Translations under genes and position numbers: made by a program
Assembly (NCBI GenBank): GCA_964385405.1
Contig: CAYLOT010000001.1
Span: 62,001-126,000 of the forward strand
Direction: 5' to 3'
Source: CAIZGX01 sp964385405
GTDB lineage: Bacteria; Bacteroidota; Bacteroidia; Flavobacteriales_D; Sanyastnellaceae
Length of the DNA: 64,000 nt
Part shown: positions 51,384 through 58,618 of the stretch, piece by piece
Layout of the letters: every line of letters starts with the position of its first letter
Numbering within the stretch: position 1 is the first letter of the stretch
The notes under the pieces: generated by a model
Databases searched by the model: none
What the model was told of the DNA's origin: nothing
Seen by the model: only the letters and a program-made list of their open reading frames with translations

Positions 51384-53285
51384 ATGAGTAAAATAATTGG
51401 CATTGACCTCGGTACCACGAATTCGTGTGTATCTGTGATGGAAGGAAACGAGCCCGTGGTTATCGCGAACAGCGAAGGAAAGCGCACCACGCCTTCTATT
51501 GTTGCTTTCGTAGAAGGTGGTGAGCGTAAAGTAGGAGATCCTGCAAAGCGTCAAGCCATTACGAATCCAACCAAGACGATTTCAAGTATCAAACGTTTCA
51601 TGGGATCATCTTTCTCTGAAACGGAAAAAGAAGCGACCCGCATGCCGTACACGGTAGTGAAGGGCGACAACAACACGCCTCGCGTGAAAATCGACGACCG
51701 TCAGTATACCCCACAAGAAATTTCAGCAATGATTCTTCAAAAGATGAAGAAGACCGCTGAAGATTATTTGGGTCAGGAAGTTTCAGAGGCGGTTATTACT
51801 GTTCCAGCTTACTTCAACGATGCGCAACGTCAGGCTACCAAAGAAGCGGGAGAGATTGCGGGTCTAACAGTAAAGCGGATCATTAACGAGCCTACAGCAG
51901 CAGCCCTTGCTTATGGATTAGACAAGAAGTCTCAAGACATGAAGATTGTGGTGTTCGACTGCGGTGGTGGAACGCATGACGTATCTGTCCTTGAGTTAGG
52001 TGACGGAGTATTTGAAGTATTGTCAACAGACGGAGATACACACTTGGGTGGGGATGACTTCGACCAAGTAATCATCGACTGGTTGGTTCAAGAGTTCAAA
52101 AATGAAAATGGAAATTTAGATCTTTCGAAAGATCCAATGGCTCTTCAACGTTTGAAGGAAGCTGCTGAGAAAGCGAAGATTGAATTGTCGAGCTCTACAA
52201 CAACTGAGATTAACTTGCCATACATTATGCCTGTTGACGGAATACCAAAGCACTTGGTGAAATCGTTAACACGTGCGAAGTTCGAGCAGTTAGCAGATTC
52301 ATTGATTCGCAGAACCATTGCTCCTTGCGAAAGTGCATTGAAGAACGCTGGTTTGTCTGTAAACGACATCAACGAAATTATCTTAGTAGGAGGTTCAACA
52401 CGTATTCCTGCCATTCAAGATGCAGTGAAGAAATTCTTCGGAAAAGATCCGAGCAAAGGGGTGAATCCAGATGAGGTAGTAGCTATCGGAGCTGCCATTC
52501 AAGGTGGTGTATTAACCGGAGAAGTGAAAGACGTGTTGTTGTTAGATGTTACTCCGCTTTCATTGGGAATTGAAACCATGGGAGGTGTATTCACGAAGTT
52601 GATTGAGGCGAACACTACCATTCCAACGAAGAAGTCTGAAGTGTTCTCAACGGCTAGCGATAACCAACCAAGCGTAGAGATTCACGTGTTGCAAGGTGAG
52701 CGCGCAATGGCGAAAGACAACCGTACCATTGGAAGATTCCACTTGGATGGATTGCCACCAGCACCAAGAGGGGTTCCTCAGATTGAAGTAATATTCGATA
52801 TCGATGCAAACGGAATCATTAACGTATCTGCACTTGACAAGGCAACCAACAAGTTGCAAAGTATCCGAATCGAAGCTTCTAGCGGATTAAGCAAGGAAGA
52901 AATTGAGAAGATGAAGAAAGAAGCTGAAATGAATGCAGACTCAGATCGCAAGGCGAAAGAAGAAGCTGATTTGGTGAACCAGGCCGATTCGTTGATTTTC
53001 CAAGTGGACAAGCAATTGAAAGAGTTCGGAGATAAACTTCCTGCCGATAAGAAATCGGAAATTGAAGCTTCTTTGGAAGAGTTGAAAAAAGCTCACGCTG
53101 AAAAGAACTTAGACACCATTAAAGCTTCTATGGATAAACTGAATGCAGTGTTCCAAGCGGCAAGTGCAGACATGTATAACAACGCCGGTGGGGCTGCAGA
53201 TGCGGGTGCTGGACAGCAAGCAGGAGGCAACGACGGTGAAGTAACCGATGTTGATTTCGAAGAAGTAAAAGATGATAAGAAGTAA
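51384..53285 (+). CDS. dnaK: Chaperone DnaK (Hsp70)
   Basis: 633 residues. N-terminal ATPase with IGIDLGTTNSCVSVMEG, GQEVSEAVITVPAYFNDAQRQ, VVFDCGGGTHDVSVLELG (here Cys-Gly-Gly-Gly; phosphate-2 motif) and ILVGGSTRIPAIQDAV; interdomain linker KDVLLLDVTPLS; substrate-binding domain and helical lid; a Gly/Ala-rich tail ending DVDFEEVKDDKK. The phosphate-2 motif reads DCGGGTHDVS where many DnaK have DLGGGTFDVS; C and H are allowed substitutions here. It works with DnaJ and GrpE, encoded 10 kb upstream. A strong terminator follows at 53304. Confidence 0.98.
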   Translation: MSKIIGIDLGTTNSCVSVMEGNEPVVIANSEGKRTTPSIVAFVEGGERKVGDPAKRQAITNPTKTISSIKRFMGSSFSETEKEATRMPYTVVKGDNNTPRVKIDDRQYTPQEISAMILQKMKKTAEDYLGQEVSEAVITVPAYFNDAQRQATKEAGEIAGLTVKRIINEPTAAALAYGLDKKSQDMKIVVFDCGGGTHDVSVLELGDGVFEVLSTDGDTHLGGDDFDQVIIDWLVQEFKNENGNLDLSKDPMALQRLKEAAEKAKIELSSSTTTEINLPYIMPVDGIPKHLVKSLTRAKFEQLADSLIRRTIAPCESALKNAGLSVNDINEIILVGGSTRIPAIQDAVKKFFGKDPSKGVNPDEVVAIGAAIQGGVLTGEVKDVLLLDVTPLSLGIETMGGVFTKLIEANTTIPTKKSEVFSTASDNQPSVEIHVLQGERAMAKDNRTIGRFHLDGLPPAPRGVPQIEVIFDIDANGIINVSALDKATNKLQSIRIEASSGLSKEEIEKMKKEAEMNADSDRKAKEEADLVNQADSLIFQVDKQLKEFGDKLPADKKSEIEASLEELKKAHAEKNLDTIKASMDKLNAVFQAASADMYNNAGGAADAGAGQQAGGNDGEVTDVDFEEVKDDKK

Positions 53286-53303
53286 TTCGAAATCGAGATA
53301 GAT

Positions 53304-53334
53304 AAAAAGGCCTTGAAATTCTCAAGGCCTTTTT
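53304..53334. terminator. Bidirectional terminator between dnaK and the M61 peptidase gene
   Basis: A 13-bp stem AAAAAGGCCTTGA / TCAAGGCCTTTTT with a 5-nt loop and T-runs on both strands, touching the stop of the convergent M61 peptidase gene at 53335. Confidence 0.9.
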
Positions 53335-55038
53335 TTATGCATTCCGTCTACCTATCCAGTAGTTGAAGAGGTTGTTGTCTTCAGGAAATGAAAGGTGAGA
53401 TTGCTGAATAATCGGAAGTTCAGGCTCTGAATGAAGCGTTAATTCAAACTGCACGCCGTTTCGAAGAATTAGCAGTTGTGTGGTTGTTGTGGCTTCAATA
53501 AGGAAGTTCACGTTGCGGTCTACAGCGATTCCATCAATTTCTAAAATCTCGTCGCCGTACCATAAACCGCCAAGATCGGCAGCAGAATTCATGCAAACCG
53601 AAGTGACTTTTGATTTGCCCATTTGAATGTCGACACTAAAACCGAATAAACGTTCGGTAGCTAAAACAGAGGGCAGCCATTCGAGTTGAACAGCAATTTT
53701 GTCGAAAGCGTTTTTCAAATCATCTGAATAATCCACTGCTTTCTCAGCAATGTTTTTTCTGAAGTGTTGTGCGTTTGGAAGTCCTGTAGATTCTAGCGTT
53801 TTCCAATAATCTTCAACCGAATATCCTTTGTTGTTTTTCGCGATGGTGTGGTACATGCTGTGCATGACGTCGTCTAACGATTTCCTTCCTTCCGTAGCTG
53901 CAATAAGTTCAATATCGAGAATCATGGAAAGCAAAGCGCCTTCGTTGTAAATGGAAACTTTTCTCCAAGGAACTCCGGGTACATAGCCGTCTAGCCAAGT
54001 ATCTATGCTGCTATCAGCCACACTGTATGAAAATCTTCCGTAGTTTCTGTGGTGGGTATTCAACCATTTTTCCAAAGAATTTTTCCAAAGGTCGTTGTTC
54101 CAAACGTCGCATCTGCGAAGGCAAAGATCTCCGTAGTAGGTAGTCACTCCTTCGTCGACGTATCCGAGTTGCGTATAGTTTTCTTTCGTGAAATCGTAGG
54201 GCATCATTTCAACCGGACGTAAGGTTTTTACGTTCCAGGTGTGGAAGAGTTCGTGGCTGCAAATGGCCAACATTTCGTTATGTTTTTCTTCGCGGTCGAA
54301 GTTCTCGCCATGCCCCATAACAATCACTGTGCTGGTAGTGTGTTCTACGCCGTGATGCATGAAGTACGGTGTGAAGTGAAGCAAGTACCGGTATTTCGGA
54401 ACAGGAAACTCTCCGAAAATATTCAGTTGAAGTTGGGTGTATGCGCGGACATCGTTCCAGAAGCGTTCGAAATTCAGATTCGTAATTCCAAATAAATGAG
54501 CTTGGAAAGTGACACCTTGAATCTCTTCCGAAATTACTTCTCTGTTGTGCGAAGCAACAAAAGGTGAGTCTGCCAATTCATCGAAATTATTCGCAAATAG
54601 TTTTAGTCCTTCATGAGGAAGTCCGCACGAGAGGTGGGCATAAGAATCGAGAATTTCAACGATATAGTTTTCATTCGCTCTTCCTGGAAGGAAGGGAATG
54701 CAGTTCACGGGGTTCACATAGAGCATTTGACTGTTCACGTAGGTGCTTCCGGCATTCAGTTCTGCTGCGCAATAGAAGTATTCAAAAGTGATTTGCTCGT
54801 CGGAATTGCAAGTGATGCACCACTTGTCTTTTTCTGTTTTTCTAACGTCGAGTTGGGTGTTCGATGAATCGAAAGCTTTGACGTGCGAAATGTTTTTTGC
54901 GAAATTTCCCATTTCGTATCGTCCAGGTCTCCATGATGAAAGTTGAACGATTTGATTTTCTTCTGTGTGGCTGAATGACACGCGCACCTTCACCATTTTT
55001 CTGTGAATGCGCGGCGTGCTTAATGAAACATGAATCAT
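53335..55038 (-). CDS. M61-family aminopeptidase with PDZ domain
   Basis: 567 residues. N-terminal beta domain (about 1-180), zinc catalytic domain with HELFHTWNVKTLRP (HExxH plus the helper Arg/Pro) and YVDEGVTTYYGDL (third ligand Glu), and a C-terminal PDZ domain (about 475-550, WYGDEILEIDGIAVDRN). The family (glycyl aminopeptidase) cleaves N-terminal Gly or small residues. No signal peptide is visible at the start (MIHVSLSTPRIHRK), so it may be cytoplasmic, unlike several M61 relatives. Its ATG overlaps the pafA stop (ATGA), so it is coupled to the phosphatase gene. Confidence 0.9.
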   Translation of the reverse strand: MIHVSLSTPRIHRKMVKVRVSFSHTEENQIVQLSSWRPGRYEMGNFAKNISHVKAFDSSNTQLDVRKTEKDKWCITCNSDEQITFEYFYCAAELNAGSTYVNSQMLYVNPVNCIPFLPGRANENYIVEILDSYAHLSCGLPHEGLKLFANNFDELADSPFVASHNREVISEEIQGVTFQAHLFGITNLNFERFWNDVRAYTQLQLNIFGEFPVPKYRYLLHFTPYFMHHGVEHTTSTVIVMGHGENFDREEKHNEMLAICSHELFHTWNVKTLRPVEMMPYDFTKENYTQLGYVDEGVTTYYGDLCLRRCDVWNNDLWKNSLEKWLNTHHRNYGRFSYSVADSSIDTWLDGYVPGVPWRKVSIYNEGALLSMILDIELIAATEGRKSLDDVMHSMYHTIAKNNKGYSVEDYWKTLESTGLPNAQHFRKNIAEKAVDYSDDLKNAFDKIAVQLEWLPSVLATERLFGFSVDIQMGKSKVTSVCMNSAADLGGLWYGDEILEIDGIAVDRNVNFLIEATTTTQLLILRNGVQFELTLHSEPELPIIQQSHLSFPEDNNLFNYWIGRRNA

Positions 55039-56693
55039 TTTTTAGTAGGTCTGAGGAAACTAATGATTGGATTGCCAATACAAGCGTTAGGGTTTCCAAT
55101 GCGCAAATAGCTGCAAATAGTTGGTGCAATATCGGTAATGCTGTGTGCCGCAAAGTTTGTACTTGCGGGAACATTTTTTCCATACATCAAGAAGGGCACC
55201 TGCGAGTCGTAGGCATACGGAGAGCCGTGTGTGGTGCCTTGTCTAGAGTATTCCATGAATCCAGGTTCAAGCACATAGATGACATCACCTGACAGAGCAG
55301 GAAGAAATCCAAGTTGAACTTTTCTGCCAAGACCATCGGAATAATTTTCTTCGGTAAGATCACAGCTAGCGAAAGCTTTGGTTACAAATTCTTGTTCTTC
55401 TGCCCACTTAGCGAGTGTGCGTTGCATATCGTCTAACTTCATGTTCTTCTCCCGAACGAGCGTTCGGTTGATGAATAGGTTCAAGTTGCTTTCGTTTAGT
55501 ATCCAGTTGCCTTGTCCGTATTTCGAATTCATAAACAGCTCTGCTTTGTCTTCGAAAGCATCGGAAGACCAATAGCCGGCGTTGGCATTCGATTTCTGAA
55601 TAAGGCTTGGTGTTGGTGCACCACCGTGATCGGCGCTTAAGAACAAGAGGTAATTATCTTTTCCGAAGCGCTTGTCGAGTTCCAACAATAATTTTTCTAA
55701 TTCGCGATCGAGACGAATGTAGGTGTCTTGCAATTCTTTTGAATGAATTCCGAACTGGTGTCCAACATAGTCTGTAGCAGAGAAGCTTAGGCATAGCATA
55801 TCTATGGTGTTGTTCTTTCCTAACTGTTCTCCGTCTATTGCAGCCAACGCGAAATCGAGTGTAAGCGAATTTCCCATGGGGACACCTTTGAGGATTTCAT
55901 ATCCACCGTTGTGTTTTTTTAATGTGTCTATGTTGTAGGGGAAAACGGGACGCAGCAGCGGTTTGAAAGGCATTTCGTAAGCATTGTTGTCTTCAATGCT
56001 TTCGGTGTAATTTTCTTCGGGAAGAAGAAGGTTCCACGTTGAAGCGGCGTAGGCTTTTGCTTTGCCGTTGCTGTTGAAGTCTTGCACCCATTTTGGAAGT
56101 TCTCGCATGTACCAAGTACTAGAAGCCCACACGCCTTCTTCTCCACCTACGAACCAATAGGCTGCGTTGGCCGTTCTTCCAGCGGGAAGAATTGCGCCTC
56201 GGTCTTTCAGCGAGATACCAATGACTTTCGATTTTCCTGAGGTGAAGAGTTTCAGTTCGTCGCCAATGGTGCTTGATTTCAAATAATGTGGTGACATTTT
56301 TCCAGCCGCTGCAGAAGTTCCTACCCCCGACACCATTGAGTCTGCTGCGCAGTACGTAAGTCTGTTGTATTTTCTTTCGAACCAGTCGTTCGCAACAATA
56401 CCGTTGTGTGCTGGTGAAGTGCCTGTGAATATTGCGGCGTGTCCTGGACCCGTGTATGTGGGCATGTAGTTGTATTGCAAGTTCCGGGCGTATGCGCCGT
56501 TGCGCACAAGGCGTTTGAATCCGCCTTCGCAGTAGTCGTTCCAGAAGCGGTCGATGTAATCGTTGCGCATTTGGTCAACCGTTACACCAATGACCAAAGT
56601 TGGTAACTGTCGGTCTGAGTAGGAAGTGTTTTTTTTCTGTCCAAAAGCGTTTAGGCTAACGAATAGAAGCAATATGGAAGTAAATCTCATCAT
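55035..56693 (-). CDS. PafA-type alkaline phosphatase
   Basis: 552 residues from ATG 56693 (ATG 56690 also possible); the longer frame to 56735 reads through the promoter. Signal peptide MMRFTSILLLFVSLNAFG. Type I phosphodiesterase/alkaline-phosphatase superfamily with PafA features: Asp40 in GVTVDQMRND, the nucleophile Thr81 in MPTYTGPGHAAIFTG, KDRGAILPAG with the Lys-Arg pair of PafA (about 164-166), and SADHGG with the metal Asp-His. Bacteroidota PafA removes phosphate from many monoesters outside the inner membrane. Likely periplasmic or outer-membrane. The downstream M61 gene is coupled. Confidence 0.92.
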   Translation of the reverse strand: MMRFTSILLLFVSLNAFGQKKNTSYSDRQLPTLVIGVTVDQMRNDYIDRFWNDYCEGGFKRLVRNGAYARNLQYNYMPTYTGPGHAAIFTGTSPAHNGIVANDWFERKYNRLTYCAADSMVSGVGTSAAAGKMSPHYLKSSTIGDELKLFTSGKSKVIGISLKDRGAILPAGRTANAAYWFVGGEEGVWASSTWYMRELPKWVQDFNSNGKAKAYAASTWNLLLPEENYTESIEDNNAYEMPFKPLLRPVFPYNIDTLKKHNGGYEILKGVPMGNSLTLDFALAAIDGEQLGKNNTIDMLCLSFSATDYVGHQFGIHSKELQDTYIRLDRELEKLLLELDKRFGKDNYLLFLSADHGGAPTPSLIQKSNANAGYWSSDAFEDKAELFMNSKYGQGNWILNESNLNLFINRTLVREKNMKLDDMQRTLAKWAEEQEFVTKAFASCDLTEENYSDGLGRKVQLGFLPALSGDVIYVLEPGFMEYSRQGTTHGSPYAYDSQVPFLMYGKNVPASTNFAAHSITDIAPTICSYLRIGNPNACIGNPIISFLRPTKK

Positions 56694-56697
56694 GCTA

Positions 56698-56705
56698 CAA
56701 ATGTA
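56698..56705 (-). promoter_or_regulatory. -7 box 4 nt before the pafA start
   Basis: On the minus strand TACATTTG, a full match to TAnnTTTG, 4 nt before ATG 56693. No -33 TTG at the expected distance; the hairpin array occupies that zone. Confidence 0.45.
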
Positions 56706-56732
56706 CCTCTGAAATAAATTACTTTTACGGGA

Positions 56733-56811
56733 CACAACACGTTGTGATTACCTTCTACGAAGGATGACCGCGGAGCGGATGACACAACGCGTTGTGATGA
56801 CCACATTGTGG
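56733..56811. repeat. Array of five short hairpins with ATGA/ATTA spacers
   Basis: Units in order: CACAAC-AC-GTTGTG (56733-56746), CCTTC-TAC-GAAGG (56751-56763), CCGC-GGA-GCGG (56768-56778), CACAAC-GC-GTTGTG (56783-56796), CCAC-ATT-GTGG (56801-56811). Spacers are ATTA once and ATGA three times, each exactly 4 nt. It fills the divergent gap between pafA and the shikimate kinase gene. Not a CRISPR, tRNA or known terminator. Confidence 0.9.
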
Positions 56812-56824
56812 ATGTTAAAGAAAG

Positions 56825-57286
56825 ATGATTATGCATAAACACATATTATTAGTAGGAATGCCTGGAAGTGGGAAGTCGACGAGGGCGAGGCAGTTGGCGT
56901 TGGAGCGGGGGGTGTTGTGTTATGAAGTAGATGAGTTATTGGAGTTGAAGTGGGGAAGGAGTATTGCTGAATTTGTGGCAGAGCAGGGGTGGGAGAAATT
57001 TCGTGAGGAAGAATTTTCCATGGTGAAATCGATCGTGAATGAGCCACCGGGAATTATTTCTGCGGGTGCTGGATTTTTTACTTCTGAAGAGAAAGTTGAA
57101 TTTTCGTTGAAACATTTTGAAGTGTGGTATTTGGAAGTGTCTATTGACGAGTTGTTCAAGAGACTCAATACTCCAGAAGAGCGCGCTAAGCGTCCGCTTT
57201 TGAGTGAAGGGGATCTGCGCAATAAGTTGGAGTTGCTTTTGGCGGAGCGGGAGAAATTTTACTCCTTCGGATCAATCACGAAGTGA
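56825..57286 (+). CDS. aroK: Shikimate kinase, C-terminally altered by repeat DNA
   Basis: 153 residues, about 20 shorter than usual. Walker A VGMPGSGKST, then EVDELLELKWGRSIAEF with the shikimate-binding Asp36, FREEE with Arg60, and RPLL (LID Arg123) identify the family; Arg142 in EREKFY matches the last shikimate contact. The GGG shikimate loop reads GAG (81-83). From residue 147 the codons (SFGSITK, then TGA) come from the hairpin array, and the C-terminal helix and adenine-binding end of normal AroK are missing. Base use is more G-rich than the neighbours. It may be a decayed copy or a working short form. Start 56825 or 56831. Confidence 0.75.
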   Translation: MIMHKHILLVGMPGSGKSTRARQLALERGVLCYEVDELLELKWGRSIAEFVAEQGWEKFREEEFSMVKSIVNEPPGIISAGAGFFTSEEKVEFSLKHFEVWYLEVSIDELFKRLNTPEERAKRPLLSEGDLRNKLELLLAEREKFYSFGSITK

Positions 57287-57413
57287 TCAATCATCTTCGA
57301 TGATCAATCTGACTTTGTCAGATCAATTGCTCCGCAATCAATCACTATGTGAGCAATCTGAAAGATTTCACCGAAGGTTTGATCACGGATTAGACTGAGC
57401 TCGCTCTGCGAGC
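57263..57413. repeat. Hairpin array downstream of the shikimate kinase gene, first part
   Basis: Units with 3-nt loops: TCC-TTC-GGA (57263-57271), ATCAC-GAA-GTGAT (57275-57287), ATCATC-TTC-GATGAT (57290-57304), ATCTGAC-TTT-GTCAGAT (57307-57323), ATTGC-TCC-GCAAT (57326-57338), TCAC-TAT-GTGA (57342-57352), AATCT-GAA-AGATT (57355-57367), ACC-GAA-GGT (57370-57378), GCTCGC-TCT-GCGAGC (57399-57413). The first seven gaps are 2-3 nt, often CA. The aroK stop lies inside the second unit. No gene is visible in 57287-57715. Confidence 0.88.
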
Positions 57414-57638
57414 GGTATGGGTAATGCCCCCAGCAGAGCTGGGGGATGGAATTTGAAGTTAGCTCTTATGTTTTAAGAAGGAGATCTACTCTAAACCTTT
57501 TTCCCCCAGCTCTGCTGGGGGCATTACTCATGTCGCCCTAAGGGGCTTTTAAAATCATCTTCGATGATTATTCGTTCCGATTTCACCGCAGGTTTGATCT
57601 GAAAGATTGATCCGAAGGATTTCACCGCAGGTTTGATC
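57364..57638 (+). repeat. Three copies of a 21-nt direct repeat
   Basis: GATTTCACCGAAGGTTTGAT(C) at 57364-57384; the same with GCA in place of GAA at 57579-57599 and 57618-57638. Only the loop base differs. Each copy contains the small hairpin ACC-GNA-GGT. Confidence 0.9.
57421..57527. repeat. 25-bp perfect inverted repeat enclosing 57 bp
   Basis: Arms 57421-57445 and 57503-57527 are exact reverse complements. Each arm contains an 8-bp hairpin CCCCCAGC/GCTGGGGG, with AGA as the loop on the left and TCT on the right. The 57-bp centre (57446-57502) has no ORF of note. It could be a small mobile-type element (MITE-like) or part of the hairpin array. Outside the arms the similarity decays. Confidence 0.85.
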
Positions 57639-57649
57639 ACCTTCGGTGA
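57535..57649. repeat. Hairpin array downstream of the shikimate kinase gene, second part
   Basis: Units: GCCC-TAAG-GGGC (57535-57546), AATCATC-TTC-GATGATT (57553-57569, a second copy of the unit at 57290), ACC-GCA-GGT twice within the 21-nt repeats, ATCT-GAA-AGAT (57597-57607), ATCC-GAA-GGAT (57610-57620) and TCACC-TTC-GGTGA (57637-57649). Confidence 0.85.
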
Positions 57650-57715
57650 GTAATGTGACTCTCCTCACAGCACCTCACAACTTCATGTCCTAACTTCGCT
57701 AAAAATTCAAACAAC

Positions 57716-57991
57716 ATGGATGTATTAGCAGCTTTAAAAAACGGAACAGCAACAATTGTTGACGTTCGATCTAGAGAAGAATTTCAAGGTGGACATGTAG
57801 CGGGGTCAATCAATATTCCACTTCAAGAAGTACCGAGTAAAGTAGAGGAATTCAAAAACATGCCGAAGCCTTTGGTTATGTGCTGCCTTTCAGGTGGTAG
57901 AAGCGGACAGGCGACCGGATACCTTCAGCAGCAAGGTGTAGAAGATGTCTACAACGGTGGTGGATGGATGGATGTAAATAGCATGATCTAA
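57716..57991 (+). CDS. Rhodanese-domain protein
   Basis: 91 residues, a single rhodanese domain. VDVRSREEFQGGHVAGSINI is the family opening, and the active loop reads CCLSGGRSG, with the catalytic Cys likely the second Cys and a six-residue loop ending in Arg. Such proteins carry persulfide sulfur in the cytoplasm. It is the first of three genes: second rhodanese (TAATG overlap) and thioredoxin (ATGA overlap). A weak -7-like TAACTTCG lies at 57691-57698. No signal peptide is visible. Confidence 0.9.
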   Translation: MDVLAALKNGTATIVDVRSREEFQGGHVAGSINIPLQEVPSKVEEFKNMPKPLVMCCLSGGRSGQATGYLQQQGVEDVYNGGGWMDVNSMI

Positions 57992-58305
57992 TGGGACTGT
58001 TTTCATTCTTAAAGGGAAAGCCAAAGGCAGATTTGGTGCAGCTGATGCGCGAGGGTGCAAAGCTGGTTGACGTGAGAACCAAAGGAGAATATTCTGAAGG
58101 ACACGCGAAAGGAACAAGCAACGTTCCACTTCCTGAAATACCAACGAAAGCAAAGGCTTGGAAAAAAGACGAAGCCATCATTCTCTGCTGCAGAAGCGGT
58201 ATGAGAAGCGGTGCAGCCGTTGCGCAATTGAAGCAAATGGGCTTCACCAATGTTCACAATGCAGGAAGCTGGAATAAAATGCAATCGCTAATTCAACAAA
58301 AATGA
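57991..58305 (+). CDS. Second rhodanese-domain protein
   Basis: 104 residues, starting by overlap with the first rhodanese stop (TAATG). A short N-terminal extension (MGLFSFLKGKPKADLVQLM) precedes the rhodanese core: VDVRTKGEYSEGHAKGTSNV and active loop CCRSGMRSG. The different loop suggests different sulfur acceptor specificity from the first copy. No membrane anchor. With the downstream thioredoxin it may move sulfane sulfur or reduce persulfides; thioredoxin reductase is encoded at 32.0 kb. Confidence 0.9.
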   Translation: MGLFSFLKGKPKADLVQLMREGAKLVDVRTKGEYSEGHAKGTSNVPLPEIPTKAKAWKKDEAIILCCRSGMRSGAAVAQLKQMGFTNVHNAGSWNKMQSLIQQK

Positions 58306-58598
58306 AAGGAAGTTTCAACGATATTATTCAAGGCGATAAGCCCGTGCTCATCGATTTCTTTGCAACGTGGTGCGGACCATGCAAATACCAAGCTCCAATT
58401 TTGGAAGAGTTGGCAAGTGCAATAGGCGATGAAGCTCGAATTATAAAAATCGACGTCGATCGCAATCAGGCCATTGCCGCCCAATACGGTGTTCGCTCTG
58501 TTCCAACACTCATGATTTTCAAGAATGGAGAGGTGAAGTGGAAAGAAGCAGGGGTAAAAGAAAAAGAGCAGTTGATTCAACTGCTCCGTTCTGTTTAA
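58302..58598 (+). CDS. Thioredoxin
   Basis: 98 residues, near the usual 105. Redox motif FFATWCGPCKYQAP, cis-Pro loop VRSVPTLMIFKNGE and a normal terminal helix. Cytoplasmic, no signal peptide. The ATG overlaps the second rhodanese stop (ATGA). The likely reducer is TrxB at 32.0 kb. Because it is co-translated with rhodaneses, its special role may be to release sulfide from persulfidated rhodanese; it may equally be the general thioredoxin of the cell. It ends 20 nt before the convergent paaA. Confidence 0.93.
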   Translation: MKGSFNDIIQGDKPVLIDFFATWCGPCKYQAPILEELASAIGDEARIIKIDVDRNQAIAAQYGVRSVPTLMIFKNGEVKWKEAGVKEKEQLIQLLRSV

Positions 58599-58618
58599 GT
58601 TGTTTTTTAGTTTGAAGA

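Noticed and set aside
57204..57398. Short plus-strand frame reading through the hairpin array
   Set aside because: Its Ser/Leu/Asp/Gln repeats come from the hairpin units; there is no start context, promoter or second copy.
57421..57527. Insertion sequence
   Set aside because: Perfect inverted arms but no transposase, no clear target duplication and only 107 bp; kept as an inverted repeat.
57263..57649. CRISPR array
   Set aside because: No constant repeat with unique 25-40-nt spacers; the units are short hairpins with 2-4-nt gaps, and no cas gene is present.
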